Origin: Bacteroidota bacterium | GTDB taxonomy: Bacteria; Bacteroidota; Bacteroidia; AKYH767-A; 2013-40CM-41-45 | Reading direction: 5' to 3' | DNA: 64,000 nt | Assembly (NCBI GenBank): GCA_016711505.1 | Contig: JADJSV010000003.1 | Location: 62,001 to 126,000 of the forward strand | In this document: positions 29,726 through 39,939 of the stretch, piece by piece | Layout of the letters: each line of letters opens with the position of its first letter | Numbering within the stretch: the stretch's first letter is position 1 | Notes under the pieces: model-generated | Database searches by the model: none | The model's input: the letters and a program-made list of their open reading frames with translations, nothing else | What the model was told of the DNA's origin: nothing | Made by a program: the position numbers and the translations under genes

Positions 29726-30745
29726 ATGAACAAAGTTGTAACCCTCGGTCAGTTTATTATTGAAAGACAAGCTGATTTTCCATATGCAAAAGGTGAATTA
29801 TCACGATTACTTCGTGATATCGGAATCGCTGCAAAGATCGTTAACCGTGAAGTCAACAAGGCTGGTTTGGCCGATATTTTAGGAGAATATGGAACCATCA
29901 ATGTACAAGGTGAGTCAGTGAAAAAGCTTGATGTTTTTGCTAACGAGCAATTCATCGCTGCACTTAGTGCAGGTGGAGAAACTTGCGCTGTAGCTTCTGA
30001 AGAAAACGAAGGCCTAGTACAGGTCGATAGTGCAGTTAGTAAAAATGCTAAGTATGTCGTATGTATCGATCCACTTGATGGTTCATCAAACATTGATGTG
30101 AATGTTGCTATCGGTACGATTTTTTCTATCTACCGCCGGACTTCATTTTCAGGAACTGTTGAAGAAAAGGATTATCTGCAAAGAGGTGTTGACCAGATTG
30201 CTGCCGGATATATTATTTACGGTTCTTCAACAATGCTTGTTTATACAACAGGAAAAGGGGTGAACGGATTTACACTTGATCCTAGTATCGGTGAATTCTG
30301 TTTATCGCATCCTGATATGGTTTGTCCACGCAATGGAATTATTTATTCAATCAATGAAGGAAACTATGTTCATTTTCCTGATGGAGTAAAACAATATATT
30401 AAATACTGTCAGGTTGAAGAAGCAAAAACTTCCCGTCCATATTCATCTCGATATATCGGTTCACTTGTCGCGGACTTTCACAGAAATCTTTTAAAAGGCG
30501 GAATCTTTATTTATCCGTCGACATTAAAATCTCCGAAAGGAAAATTGCGTTTGCTTTACGAATGTAATCCACTGGCTTTTATTATTGAACAAGCAGGCGG
30601 AAAAGCATCAAATGGTTTTAAACGTATTGTAGAATTACAACCAACATCACTGCATCAGCGTACTCCTTTATTTATAGGTTCTTCAGATATGGTAACGATG
30701 GCTGAAGAGTTTATGGCGAAGTATTCGCAGGTGGAAGCGAAATAA
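29726..30745 (+). CDS. fbp: class I fructose-1,6-bisphosphatase
   Basis: 339 residues from the ATG at 29726 (MNKVVTLGQFIIERQADFPY). The open frame extends to 29483, but that part overlaps the divergent serA start and does not resemble the family. It hydrolyses fructose-1,6-bisphosphate in gluconeogenesis. The metal-binding signature is IDPLDGSSNIDVNVAIGTIF. Later conserved blocks are RYIGSLVADFHRNLLKGGIF and RLLYECNPLAFIIEQAGGKA. Together with pyruvate carboxylase and gpmI this indicates full gluconeogenic capacity. Confidence 0.96.
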   Translation: MNKVVTLGQFIIERQADFPYAKGELSRLLRDIGIAAKIVNREVNKAGLADILGEYGTINVQGESVKKLDVFANEQFIAALSAGGETCAVASEENEGLVQVDSAVSKNAKYVVCIDPLDGSSNIDVNVAIGTIFSIYRRTSFSGTVEEKDYLQRGVDQIAAGYIIYGSSTMLVYTTGKGVNGFTLDPSIGEFCLSHPDMVCPRNGIIYSINEGNYVHFPDGVKQYIKYCQVEEAKTSRPYSSRYIGSLVADFHRNLLKGGIFIYPSTLKSPKGKLRLLYECNPLAFIIEQAGGKASNGFKRIVELQPTSLHQRTPLFIGSSDMVTMAEEFMAKYSQVEAK

Positions 30746-30746
30746 G

Positions 30747-30834
30747 TTCAATGTTCAAAGTTCGATGTTCAAAGTTAGCTTCGTAGGCGGCTACAAGGCC
30801 AACTTTGAACTTTGAACTTTGAACTTTGAACCAG
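30747..30834. repeat. hairpin with arms made of TTCAAAGTT repeats
   Basis: The left arm (about 30747-30778) carries TTCAATGTTCAAAGTTCGATG-type units and the right arm (30800-30834) carries three perfect AACTTTGA repeats. The arms are reverse complements around CTTCGTAGGCGGCTACAAG, which is itself hairpin-forming. It lies between fbp and the mfd promoter and may terminate fbp. No U-tract is present. Confidence 0.6.
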
Positions 30835-30862
30835 GACCATTGAACATTCTGACTTTTTCCTG

Positions 30863-30870
30863 TACCTTCG
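30863..30870 (+). promoter_or_regulatory. -7 promoter element of mfd (TACCTTCG)
   Basis: TAnnTTCG octamer, seven bases before the ATG at 30878. The predicted leader is at most a few bases. Confidence 0.45.
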
Positions 30871-30877
30871 CCTACCT

Positions 30878-33800
30878 ATGGACCGTAATCAACTGCTGGG
30901 GTATTATACATCCCGGCCTCTCGTCGTTTCTATTGCTGCAAAATTACAGGAGCCAGTTGCAAATCATTTGCAGATCGGTGGACTGGCGGGATCGGCGGAT
31001 GCAATCATATTAGCTGCTGTAACTTCTCTTACTACTAATTCTCATCTGGTAATTCTGAATGACAGGGAAGAGGCGGCTTATTTTCTGAATAATATCGAGA
31101 ATCTTCTTGCCAATAATCATCCATTATTTTTTCCTTCATCATATAAAAGAACTTTTCAGCTCGATGATTCTGATAATGCAAGTATTTTATCAAGAGCAGA
31201 AGTGTTAAGCAGATTGAATAAATCATCATCTGTAATTGTAGTTACCTATCCGGAAGCGATAACAGAAAAGTTGTTACGAGAAAAAATCTGGAGCAAAATT
31301 CTCATCACTTCGTGTCGGAGAAAAATTATCGACCAGATTTCCTGACTGAATTTTTACTGCATCACGAATTTGAAAGCGTTGATTTTGTTGCGCAGGCAGG
31401 AGAGTTTTCTGTTCGGGGCGGTATCATCGATATTTTTTCGTTTGCAAACGAACTTCCATATAGAATTGAATTTTTCGGTGATGATGTTGATAGTATCAGG
31501 ACATTTGATCCGACAACTCAGCTTTCTGTACAGCCGATGAATCATGTAAACATTATTCCAAATGTTCAGACAAAATTACTGGAAGATAGCCGAACTTCTT
31601 TTTTTGATTTTCTTCCTGCAAACACAACTGTCTGGACAAAGGACCTGAATTCAGTTCTGGCGTATATTGAACTGCATCAGAATAATGTCAAAGCTACCAT
31701 TGACGAAACAAAAACATATTCTTCTTCCAAGATCGATGAAGTATTTGACAGTTCGCAGATCATTGCAGAAAAGTTAGCTAATAAAACAACAGTCGAATTC
31801 GGTAACAGACAACATTTTAAAAACTCTGAACTGTTTAAATTTTCTTTTTCACCGCAGCCTTCATTCAATAAAAATTTTGATCTGCTGATCAGGAATCTTC
31901 AGGCCAATCATGCGCAGAAAATAAAGAACATTCTTTTTGCTGATTCTTCCAAACAAGTGGAAAGACTTTATGCGATTTTCGAAGATCTTGAGAAGAAAAA
32001 TAAACTGGAGAATAAAGTTGAGTTCACAACTCTGCTTTTGTCATTACACGAAGGATTTGTAGATCACGACCTGAAACTTGCCTGTTATACCGATCACCAG
32101 ATCTTTGACCGGTATCATCGGTTCAGATTGAAAAAGAATTACAGCAGGAATGAAGCGATCACACTGAAAGAGATCAATTCATTGAAGCCGGGTGATTATG
32201 TAACGCACATTGATCATGGAGTCGGGCGTTTCGCAGGACTTGAAATGATCATTGCCAATGATAAACCGCAGGAAGCAGTGCGACTGATCTATAAGGACAA
32301 TGATATTCTTTATGTAAGTATTCATTCACTTCATCGTATTGCCAAATACACAGGCAAAGATGGCACAGCGCCTTCCTTACATAAACTAGGTTCTACTACC
32401 TGGGCAACGCTCAAGCAAAAGACCAAAAAGAAAGTTAAAGACATTGCGAAAGATCTTATTGCTCTTTATGCAAAAAGAAAAGCGACAAAAGGTTTTGCTT
32501 TCAATCCGGATACTTATCTGCAGAATGAGTTAGAGGCTAGTTTTATCTATGAAGATACTCCTGATCAGGTGAAGTCGACAGTCGATGTTAAAAAGGATAT
32601 GGAACGTGAATATCCGATGGACAGACTGATCTGCGGTGATGTTGGCTTTGGCAAGACGGAGATCGCTGTCAGAGCAGCATTCAAAGCTGTGACAGATGGA
32701 AAGCAAGTTGCAGTTCTTGTTCCAACAACTATTTTGGCATTGCAGCATTTTAATACATTCAGCGAACGACTCAAAGATTTTCCATGTACTGTAGATTATA
32801 TCAATCGTTTTAAGTCAGCAGCGAAGCAAAAAGAAACGCTGGCTGAAATGGAAAAAGGAAAGATCGATATTATCATCGGTACTCACAGATTATTGGGTAA
32901 GGATGTAAAATTCCATGACCTTGGTTTGATGATCATTGATGAAGAACAAAAATTCGGAGTAGCAGCAAAAGAGAAGTTGAAAGCGATTCGTGTCAATGTA
33001 GACACGCTGACATTAACAGCAACGCCGATTCCAAGAACACTTCAGTTTTCGCTGATGGGCGCAAGAGATCTGAGTATAATAAATACACCACCTCCAAATC
33101 GTCAGCCCGTAACTACTGAATTGCATGTCTTCGATCATAAAGTAATTAAGGAAGCGATAGAATATGAATTGTCGCGCGACGGACAAGTGTTCTTTATTCA
33201 TAATCGTGTATCAGATATTCATGATGTTGCCGGAATGATCCAGAAACTTGTTCCAAAAGCAAGGATCGGAGTTGGTCATGGACAAATGGATGGCGAAAAG
33301 CTGGAAGGGACAATTCTGGAATTTATCGAACATGAATTTGATATTCTGGTTGCAACTACAATCATTGAATCAGGTTTGGATATTCCGAATGCAAATACGA
33401 TCATCATAAATCAGGCGCAGAATTTTGGTCTGAGCGATCTGCATCAGATGCGCGGAAGAGTAGGGCGTTCTAATAGAAAAGCATTTTGTCTGCTTTTAGC
33501 GCCACCAATGTCTGCACTGACAAACGAAGCGAAGCAACGACTCAGAGCAATTGAAGAATTTTCCGATCTGGGTTCAGGATTCAATGTTGCCATGCGTGAC
33601 CTTGATATCCGTGGCGCAGGAAATTTACTTGGCGGAGAACAAAGCGGATTTATTTCAGAGATCGGATTTGAAATGTATCATAAGATCCTTGACGAAGCTG
33701 TTCAGGAATTGAAGGATACAGACTTTGCAGGAGTATTTGAAACAGATACTACAACAGAAAGAAAATTCGTTGCCGATTGTCAGATCGATACGGATATGGA

Positions 33801-34221
33801 AATTCTATTACCTGCTAATTATGTGAACAGTGTTACAGAACGTTTGATCCTCTATAAAGAACTCGACAGTATTTCCACAGAAGAAAAGCTGGAGGAGTTT
33901 GCGGTGAAACTGAAGGATCGGTTTGGGCCAATTCCAAAGCAAGCCGAAGAACTTTTAGCAACGATCAAGTTAAGATGGCTTGCAGAAAAATACGGATTTG
34001 AAAAAGTTGTTCTGAAAAACATGCGATTCATCGGTTACTTCATCAGTAATCAGGTCTCACCATTCTACCAGTCTGAAGTATTCAATCAGGTACTAAAATA
34101 TGTACAAAAGCATTCTCACAAAGTTAAACTCCGCGAAGAGAAATCTAAACTTTCTCTGACTGTAAGAAATATTGATACGGTAGATGAGGCAATAGCTTTT
34201 TTGAAAACCATTTCAGAATAA
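30878..34221 (+). CDS. mfd: transcription-repair coupling factor (two one-base frameshifts)
   Basis: ATP-dependent translocase that removes stalled RNA polymerase at DNA lesions and recruits UvrA. It is read as 30878-31345 and 31312-34221, with a short middle stretch in the third frame (LRVGEKLST). Removing one A from 31295-31298 and one T from 31338-31340 gives one frame of about 1113 residues, the normal length. Features: UvrB-like N-terminal region (VRGGIIDIFSF), RNA-polymerase-binding CarD-like domain (LKPGDYVTHIDHGVGRFAGL), helicase Walker A (CGDVGFGKTEIA), motif II DEEQ, motif III TATPIPRTL, HQMRGRVGRS, and the C-terminal TRCF domain. A PPC-domain gene follows by 14 bases. Confidence 0.94.
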
Positions 34222-34235
34222 TAAAATCCAATACT

Positions 34236-34631
34236 ATGAAACTATTTTCCTTCCGCCTTACCTCGGGAACCGATCTTAAACATGAACTCGAAGCCTTTGC
34301 TGCCAAAGAAAAACTGGATGCAGCATTTGTAATTACCTGTGTAGGCAGTTTGACAGTTGCTGCAATTCGTTTTGCTGGCAAATCTGAAACATCATCCGTG
34401 GCCGGACCATTGGAAATTACTTCTCTCACAGGTACATTTTCAATTCAGGGATCTCACTTTCATATTACAGTAACAGACGAAAACGGAAAAGCAACCGGTG
34501 GACATTTAAAGGAAGGAAGTATTGTCCGGACAACAGCAGAACTTGTGATTGGAACTCATGATGAAGTTGTATATACTCGTGAGAAGGATTCGGCGAGTGG
34601 ATATATGGAGTTAAAGGTGGTTCAAAAATGA
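34236..34631 (+). CDS. PPC/DUF296 domain protein
   Basis: 131 residues covering one PPC (plants-and-prokaryotes-conserved, DUF296) domain: FRLTSGTDLKHELEAFAAKE, CVGSLTVAAIRFAG, then SIQGSHFHITV and GGHLKEG with the conserved histidines that bind metal in structurally known members. Plant AHL proteins use it with AT-hooks; stand-alone bacterial versions have no settled function, and no AT-hook is seen here. It starts 14 bases after mfd, so it is likely co-transcribed. Confidence 0.88.
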   Translation: MKLFSFRLTSGTDLKHELEAFAAKEKLDAAFVITCVGSLTVAAIRFAGKSETSSVAGPLEITSLTGTFSIQGSHFHITVTDENGKATGGHLKEGSIVRTTAELVIGTHDEVVYTREKDSASGYMELKVVQK

Positions 34632-34680
34632 AGTGTTTTGGTATTCAAAGGTGTTACAAGTAATTTTTTTTATCACTAAG

Positions 34681-34739
34681 AACACTAAGAACACAAAAGG
34701 GCACGGAATTATTCCGTGCCCTTTTGTGTTCTTAGTGTT
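34681..34739. terminator. 29-bp perfect inverted repeat with 1-base loop, bidirectional terminator
   Basis: 34681-34709 and 34711-34739 are exact reverse complements around a single base. The GC-rich core is GGGCACGGAAT / ATTCCGTGCCC, and the outer arms contain CACTAAGAA repeats. T-rich flanks lie on both sides (T7 at 34664-34670; TATATTTTT after the right arm). It separates the convergent PPC gene and the lipoprotein gene. Confidence 0.8.
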
Positions 34740-34746
34740 TATATTT

Positions 34747-36672
34747 TTAATTATTAAGAGTAATCCGGATTTCCCCTTCCGCTAATTCAAAAATAACAAG
34801 CTTCCCATCCACAGAATATTTTCCACCACCAACAATTGAAGTTGGAGTAGAGCGGAGTGGAAGCATGATTGCAAGTCCTTCCATACGTTTTGGGACATTC
34901 ACTTTTACAACACGACTTCCACCTTCAGATGTAATGTCTATCGTTACTTCATTTCTTGCTGCCCACCACAAACCAAAATCTTTGAAACTTCCTATCCATG
35001 CAAAGTCTTTAACTGCTTTTACGAAATCTCTTTCAATCTGCCAGCCGATCTCATTCGGATGAACCTGTCCGATGAAACAACCACCGTAGCGTGCGATCTT
35101 TTTCGCTAATTTAATTGCTGATGCAGTACGTGAAAGATCAAACGGCGGAACTTCATCGTCGTCAGTAACCGGAAATTCAAAAGCTTCTACTTCAGAATCG
35201 TATTCGCGGTTATGATTCATCTGAAACGGTAAATGTGTAAGCGCTAAATTAGCTGGTACTGATGAACTGAACCGATACCCACTTGCAAGTAAACTTTGCG
35301 GATATGTAAATGGTACATAAGAGTAAGTTGAACGGAATGCAGAAGTATTATTTCCCGGAATAAAATGATCAAGTAGATAACGACTTACGCGCATCTCTCC
35401 GAAGATAGTGCCGTGATATGTTTTTTCGTATGCTATAACATAGGGACGATAATCAGGATAAACTTCATCACCTGTTCCTTGCTCGAACTGATCAAATAAT
35501 GGTGAACCGGAAACAGTGTTACTTTGAATATCCATTCCTGTTGCACCGATTGCTTTTAAATTATTGATGTCTTCATTAGAAAATAAAATTCCACTCGTTC
35601 TGTCGCGGATATATTGTGTCTGGACAAAGAACGTTGAACGTATTCCTGATTCTTTTTCTTTTCTGGCGAAAGATGCTGATTGTTCTAAAGCACGTTTAAA
35701 GTTTACGTTATGCGTTATACAAACTGAAAGATCTTTGTTGTAGGGAACTGTGGAAACATAAGCGGCATCTCTGCTGCTGGCTATGTAAATATTTTTGATC
35801 AGGCGAAGTAAGACATCGAGTGTAGGTTCAAAACTATTCGCCGGCGACCGGTTATAATCTTCGTGACGGATATTGTGACCTTTCAGGATCAGATAACCGA
35901 GATCAAATCCCAGTGCATAAGCATTTCCGTTCTCATAGAATCGCTGCGTGATAGCTGCTGATTTATCTTCGTACGTTGCAATAGGAGCAAGACGTGGTTT
36001 AGAATAACTGTAAGTACCAATGGTCTCTTTAAACTTTTCTTTATTGCCAATAGAAATGTGAGTTTCTTTGTCGTCTCTGAATTCTTTTGTGATCTCATTG
36101 GAACTATCACGACCAACAACAATTTCAAAATGTTGTTTACTTGGAACAGGTTCATCGAAACCAAAAACTTCATTCAAAGCTCCGAGTACTTGTGATCCTA
36201 TCAATGTTCCGCCATCACGTGGAAATGCAGCAAGTGCCTGTAAAGCATCAGGTGAAAGTGAAGCTCCCGAAACAATTGGATAAACCATTACTACTTTACT
36301 CTGAAGCGCACGTCGATAATCGGTAGTGATCAGAAAAGGAACACCGATGGATTTTAATCCATGTGCAAGTCCCAACCATGATGCTGTTGTATCAGTCAGA
36401 AGTATAGCAAGTCGGCTCGAACTTCCTGCAGAATATTTTGTCCATGAAGTAGAAACTTTTGTTTGTAACACAGACTTATCTTCCGGGCCGCGAACACCAT
36501 TAACTACAAAGACTTCGTTCTTACGAACATCATAAGATTCCGGATATTCATTTTTTTTCAATGCTCCGATTTCATCACCCTGCTTGTCTGAGCCGCATCC
36601 TGAAGAAAAACAGAATGCAATCAGTGCTAAAAAAGCGTACGATAAATTTTTTGTAATCAAATTTTTAAACAT
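34747..36672 (-). CDS. large lipoprotein with polysaccharide-deacetylase-like region
   Basis: 641 residues. Signal peptide and lipobox FSSGC (lipidated Cys26). Residues ~75-300 resemble a glutamine-amidotransferase-like or beta-galactosidase-trimerisation-type Rossmann region (LAILLTDTTASWLGLAHGLKSIGVPFLIT). Residues ~320-540 have the layout of a NodB/polysaccharide-deacetylase barrel: CITHNVNFKRALEQSASFAR, STFFVQTQYI, and later QMNHNREYDSEVEAFEFPVT and GGCFIGQVHPNE. The canonical metal-binding Asp-Asp of NodB is replaced here (THNVNF), so activity is doubtful. The C-terminus is beta-rich. The domain calls are by pattern only. Probably anchored in the envelope and acting on, or binding, glycans. 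Confidence 0.6.
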   Translation of the reverse strand: MFKNLITKNLSYAFLALIAFCFSSGCGSDKQGDEIGALKKNEYPESYDVRKNEVFVVNGVRGPEDKSVLQTKVSTSWTKYSAGSSSRLAILLTDTTASWLGLAHGLKSIGVPFLITTDYRRALQSKVVMVYPIVSGASLSPDALQALAAFPRDGGTLIGSQVLGALNEVFGFDEPVPSKQHFEIVVGRDSSNEITKEFRDDKETHISIGNKEKFKETIGTYSYSKPRLAPIATYEDKSAAITQRFYENGNAYALGFDLGYLILKGHNIRHEDYNRSPANSFEPTLDVLLRLIKNIYIASSRDAAYVSTVPYNKDLSVCITHNVNFKRALEQSASFARKEKESGIRSTFFVQTQYIRDRTSGILFSNEDINNLKAIGATGMDIQSNTVSGSPLFDQFEQGTGDEVYPDYRPYVIAYEKTYHGTIFGEMRVSRYLLDHFIPGNNTSAFRSTYSYVPFTYPQSLLASGYRFSSSVPANLALTHLPFQMNHNREYDSEVEAFEFPVTDDDEVPPFDLSRTASAIKLAKKIARYGGCFIGQVHPNEIGWQIERDFVKAVKDFAWIGSFKDFGLWWAARNEVTIDITSEGGSRVVKVNVPKRMEGLAIMLPLRSTPTSIVGGGKYSVDGKLVIFELAEGEIRITLNN

Positions 36673-36802
36673 GTGGTGGGTAAGGGTCTTGCCGTGAATT
36701 CTTATATGGCAAACATATTAAAAAAAAGGCAGAAAATCAGAACTAAAAACACAGTAATTAACAATGCTTTCAATGAGCTAAACAAGAAAATTTAAATAAA
36801 AG

Positions 36803-38075
36803 TCAATTTGATCTGATCGCATCCACAGGATTCATCTGAGAGGCTTGATATGCAGGAATGTAGCCACTGATTATGCCAACTACTGCACTGATCATTATGC
36901 CCATCATAATGTTTGCAAATGACAAGGCTATGTCCATTCCCGTACCCATTGATATGAGCAAAGTGAGAACATAAATAATTCCCAACCCAAAACTTCCGCC
37001 GATAATGCAAAGTACAATGGCCTCTATCAGAAATTGAAGCAGAATAAAATAGTTTTTTGCGCCTAATGATTTTTGAATTCCAATGATTGGCGTACGTTCT
37101 CTGACCGACACGAACATTATGTTTGCAATTCCAAATCCGCCAACGACGATGCTGAATCCACCAATGATCCATCCTGCTAATCCCAGTGTACTGAAAAGAT
37201 CATCAAGACTGGAAGAGAACATGCTTGTTTCATTCAGCGCAAAATCATCGGACTCCTGAGGTTGAAGTCTTCGAATGGATCGCATTGCTCCACGCAATTC
37301 ATCTTTCATTTCCCCATTCGTAACATTCTCATTTGCTTTAACAAGAATATAAGGATCGATATTGTTTGATCTCAGGTTAACTAAATTTCTTGCAAAATTT
37401 ACAGGGATGATTACTGTGTTGTCAAAAGAATTGTCAAAAGTGCTGCTGCCTTCATGCTTCAGAACACCTATTACAGTGTGTTTAAATTTTCTTATGATCA
37501 CAGATTTTCCTACTGCATTTCCTTTTGAAAAAGAGCTTTGCTGACATCACTTCCAAGAATGATCAATGGCCGGCCACTGGCAAATTCGCTTTCTGTGAAA
37601 AAACGACCGTCTTCTACTTCGAAATTTCTAACTCTGTCAAAATCTTCAGAGACGCAACTTACCATTACATTTTCGATCGAACTGCTTTCGTATTTTATTG
37701 TTTGTCCGCCAATATCTGCTGCATAAGCGATTGAATTACTTGTAGTGATTTTTTTACGAAGATCTCCCAGTTCTTTAATCGCAGGTAATGGTCTGTTCAT
37801 GTATTTCCACCACGGATATTCATCTCCACCTTCCGGAACCCAAGGCCATTTCTGAATATAAATCACATTATTCCCCAATGAAGAAATGTCTTTTCTGATC
37901 TTATTCTCCAATGAATCCGTTGCTGTAAAACTGCAATGATCGCAAAGATGCCTATCGTAATTCCAAGTAAAGAAAGTATTGTGCGCAACTTATTCACCCG
38001 CAAAGCTTCCATTGCAAAAAGGAAACTTTCACGGATCAACCGTAAAACAAGTTTGATTTCAGATTTCTTCGCCAC
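36803..38075 (-). CDS. MacB/FtsX-type ABC transporter permease (two one-base frameshifts)
   Basis: Read as three pieces. The first (GTG 38075) has the cytoplasmic start and TM1 (LRTILSLLGITIGIFAIIAV). The second (to 37510) is the periplasmic MacB-like domain. The third (37501-36803) has the end of that domain and three TM helices with GGFGIANIMFVSVRERTPII, the FtsX signature. Adding one base to the AAAA at 37927-37930 yields IIAVFTATDSLENKIRKD, and one to the CC at 37521-37522 yields LFQKGNAVGKSVIIRK. The restored protein is 424 residues. Such permeases work with a separate ATPase and an HlyD-type adaptor. None adjoins it, although the adaptor at the window start is of the right type. Confidence 0.87.
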
Positions 38076-38138
38076 ACGACAAAAGTAGGATTATGATCCG
38101 GACCTGAAAGGGCGTTAACTCAAATTATGAAATAAATT

Positions 38139-38193
38139 GGATTGCGGATTTCGGAATTCGGATTGTGCAGCCCAAATCCGCAATCCGAAATTC
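38139..38193. repeat. inverted GCGGATT / AATCCGC repeat upstream of purH
   Basis: ATTGGATTGCGGATTTCGGAA is followed, after GTGCAGCCC, by AAATCCGCAATCCGAAATT, so the segment can fold on itself. It uses the same heptamer as the arrays at 11961, 12638, 12886 and 27570. It lies between the divergent permease and purH genes. Confidence 0.6.
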
Positions 38194-38280
38194 TCTACTT
38201 CCAATTCGCAATTTTTATTTCCAGGGCTTGGTTTTCCAAGCCTCTTATTTTCCTAAAATTGCACTGAATTCAAGGGGAAA

Positions 38281-39807
38281 ATGAAAGCCATCAAAAAGAT
38301 CAATAGCGCACTGATTTCTGTATATTTTAAAGATAATCTGGAGCCAATTATCAAACATTTACATCGCCTGGGTGTAACACTTTATGCAACCGGTGGTACT
38401 CAGGAATTCATTGAAAATCTGGAAATCCCGGTAATCCCTGTCGAAGATGTGACCGATTATCCATCCATCCTAGGTGGCAGAGTCAAAACACTGCATCCGA
38501 AGATCTTTGGGGGAATTTTAAGCCGGCGTGAACATTTAGGTGATATCGCTGAGCTTGAAAACTTCCATATCCCTGAAATTGACCTTGTTATAGTTGATCT
38601 CTACCCATTTGAAGAAACGGTTGCCTCAGGTGCCGATGAACAAAGCATCATAGAAAAAATTGATATTGGCGGAATTTCTCTGATTCGGGCAGCTGCAAAA
38701 AACTTTAAAGATGTTCTCATAATTCCTTCAAAAGATCAATACCCTTTCCTTTTGAATGTATTGGAAAAACAGGAAGGTGAAACTTCGATTGCAGATCGTA
38801 AGTTGATGGCTACACATGCCTTTGCAACTTCATCTCACTATGATTCTGCAATTTTTAACTATTTCAATAAGGAGCATCAGTTGAATATTTTCCGGCAGAC
38901 TGCCAATGAAGCAAAAGTGCTTCGTTACGGTGAAAACCCGCATCAGTCCGGAATTTTCTATGGAAATTTTGAAGAACTTTTTGACCGTTTGAATGGAAAA
39001 GAAATTTCCTACAATAATTTACTCGATATCGACGCATCTATTTCTCTTTTGAAAGAATTTGAAGAGCCTACGGTCGTTATTGTTAAACATAATAATGCCT
39101 GCGGACTGGCTTCACGCAAAACAATAGAAAAAGCATGGGAAGATGCTTTGGCCGGTGATCCGGTCTCTGCTTTTGGAGGTGTTATTAGTGTAAATCAAAA
39201 AGTAAGTGTAGAGCTTGCTGAAAAAATGAATTCTCTTTTCTTCGAAGTATTGATCGCTCCTGAGTTTGATGCGAAAGCTCTGGAATTACTTTCTTCAAAA
39301 AAGAACAGGATCATTTTGAAGAGTAAAAAAATTGAGTTCCCTGAATTCATGTCAAGATCAGCATTGAATGGTATCCTTGTTCAAAGTCGGGATAACAGCA
39401 CTGAAAAGGTTGTTGATATGACTACAGTAACAAATGTTGCTCCGACTTCATCGCAATTGACGGATCTGGAATTTGCAAACAAAATTGTAAAACACACAAA
39501 GTCGAATACAATTGTAATTGCAAAAAACGGACAACTGATTGCAAGTGGAACGGGTCAGACCTCAAGAGTAGATGCTTTGCAACAAGCAATTGCGAAAGCA
39601 AAGCATTTCAAATTTGATCTGAATGGAGCTGTAATGGCTTCCGATGCTTTTTTTCCTTTCCCCGATTGTGTGGAGATTGCCGATAAAGCAGGAATCAAAG
39701 CGATCATTCAACCGGGTGGTTCTGTAAAAGACCAGGAATCGATTGACTATTGCAATCAGCATAATCTTGCAATGGTAACTACTGGCAAACGCCATTTTAA
39801 GCACTAA
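38281..39807 (+). CDS. purH: bifunctional AICAR formyltransferase / IMP cyclohydrolase
   Basis: 508 residues, standard PurH length. It catalyses the last two steps of IMP synthesis. The N-terminal MGS-like IMP cyclohydrolase domain spans residues ~1-145 (KINSALISVYFKDNLEP, ATGGTQEFIEN, GGRVKTLHPKIFGGIL). The AICAR transformylase follows, with RYGENPHQSG, KHNNACGLA and the C-terminal DAFFPFPDCVEIADKAGIKA. It is preceded by a repeat-containing region and followed 130 bases later by mreB. Confidence 0.97.
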   Translation: MKAIKKINSALISVYFKDNLEPIIKHLHRLGVTLYATGGTQEFIENLEIPVIPVEDVTDYPSILGGRVKTLHPKIFGGILSRREHLGDIAELENFHIPEIDLVIVDLYPFEETVASGADEQSIIEKIDIGGISLIRAAAKNFKDVLIIPSKDQYPFLLNVLEKQEGETSIADRKLMATHAFATSSHYDSAIFNYFNKEHQLNIFRQTANEAKVLRYGENPHQSGIFYGNFEELFDRLNGKEISYNNLLDIDASISLLKEFEEPTVVIVKHNNACGLASRKTIEKAWEDALAGDPVSAFGGVISVNQKVSVELAEKMNSLFFEVLIAPEFDAKALELLSSKKNRIILKSKKIEFPEFMSRSALNGILVQSRDNSTEKVVDMTTVTNVAPTSSQLTDLEFANKIVKHTKSNTIVIAKNGQLIASGTGQTSRVDALQQAIAKAKHFKFDLNGAVMASDAFFPFPDCVEIADKAGIKAIIQPGGSVKDQESIDYCNQHNLAMVTTGKRHFKH

Positions 39808-39939
39808 ACCGTACTTAAAAATTTATTAAACAAATTGAAATAGATAAAACTATCTGTTTGAATTTGCGTATAGATGGGACGAAAGTGTATACTGACTATT
39901 TCAAACACCTAATACCGGCCCTATGGGCTCATTGAACGC

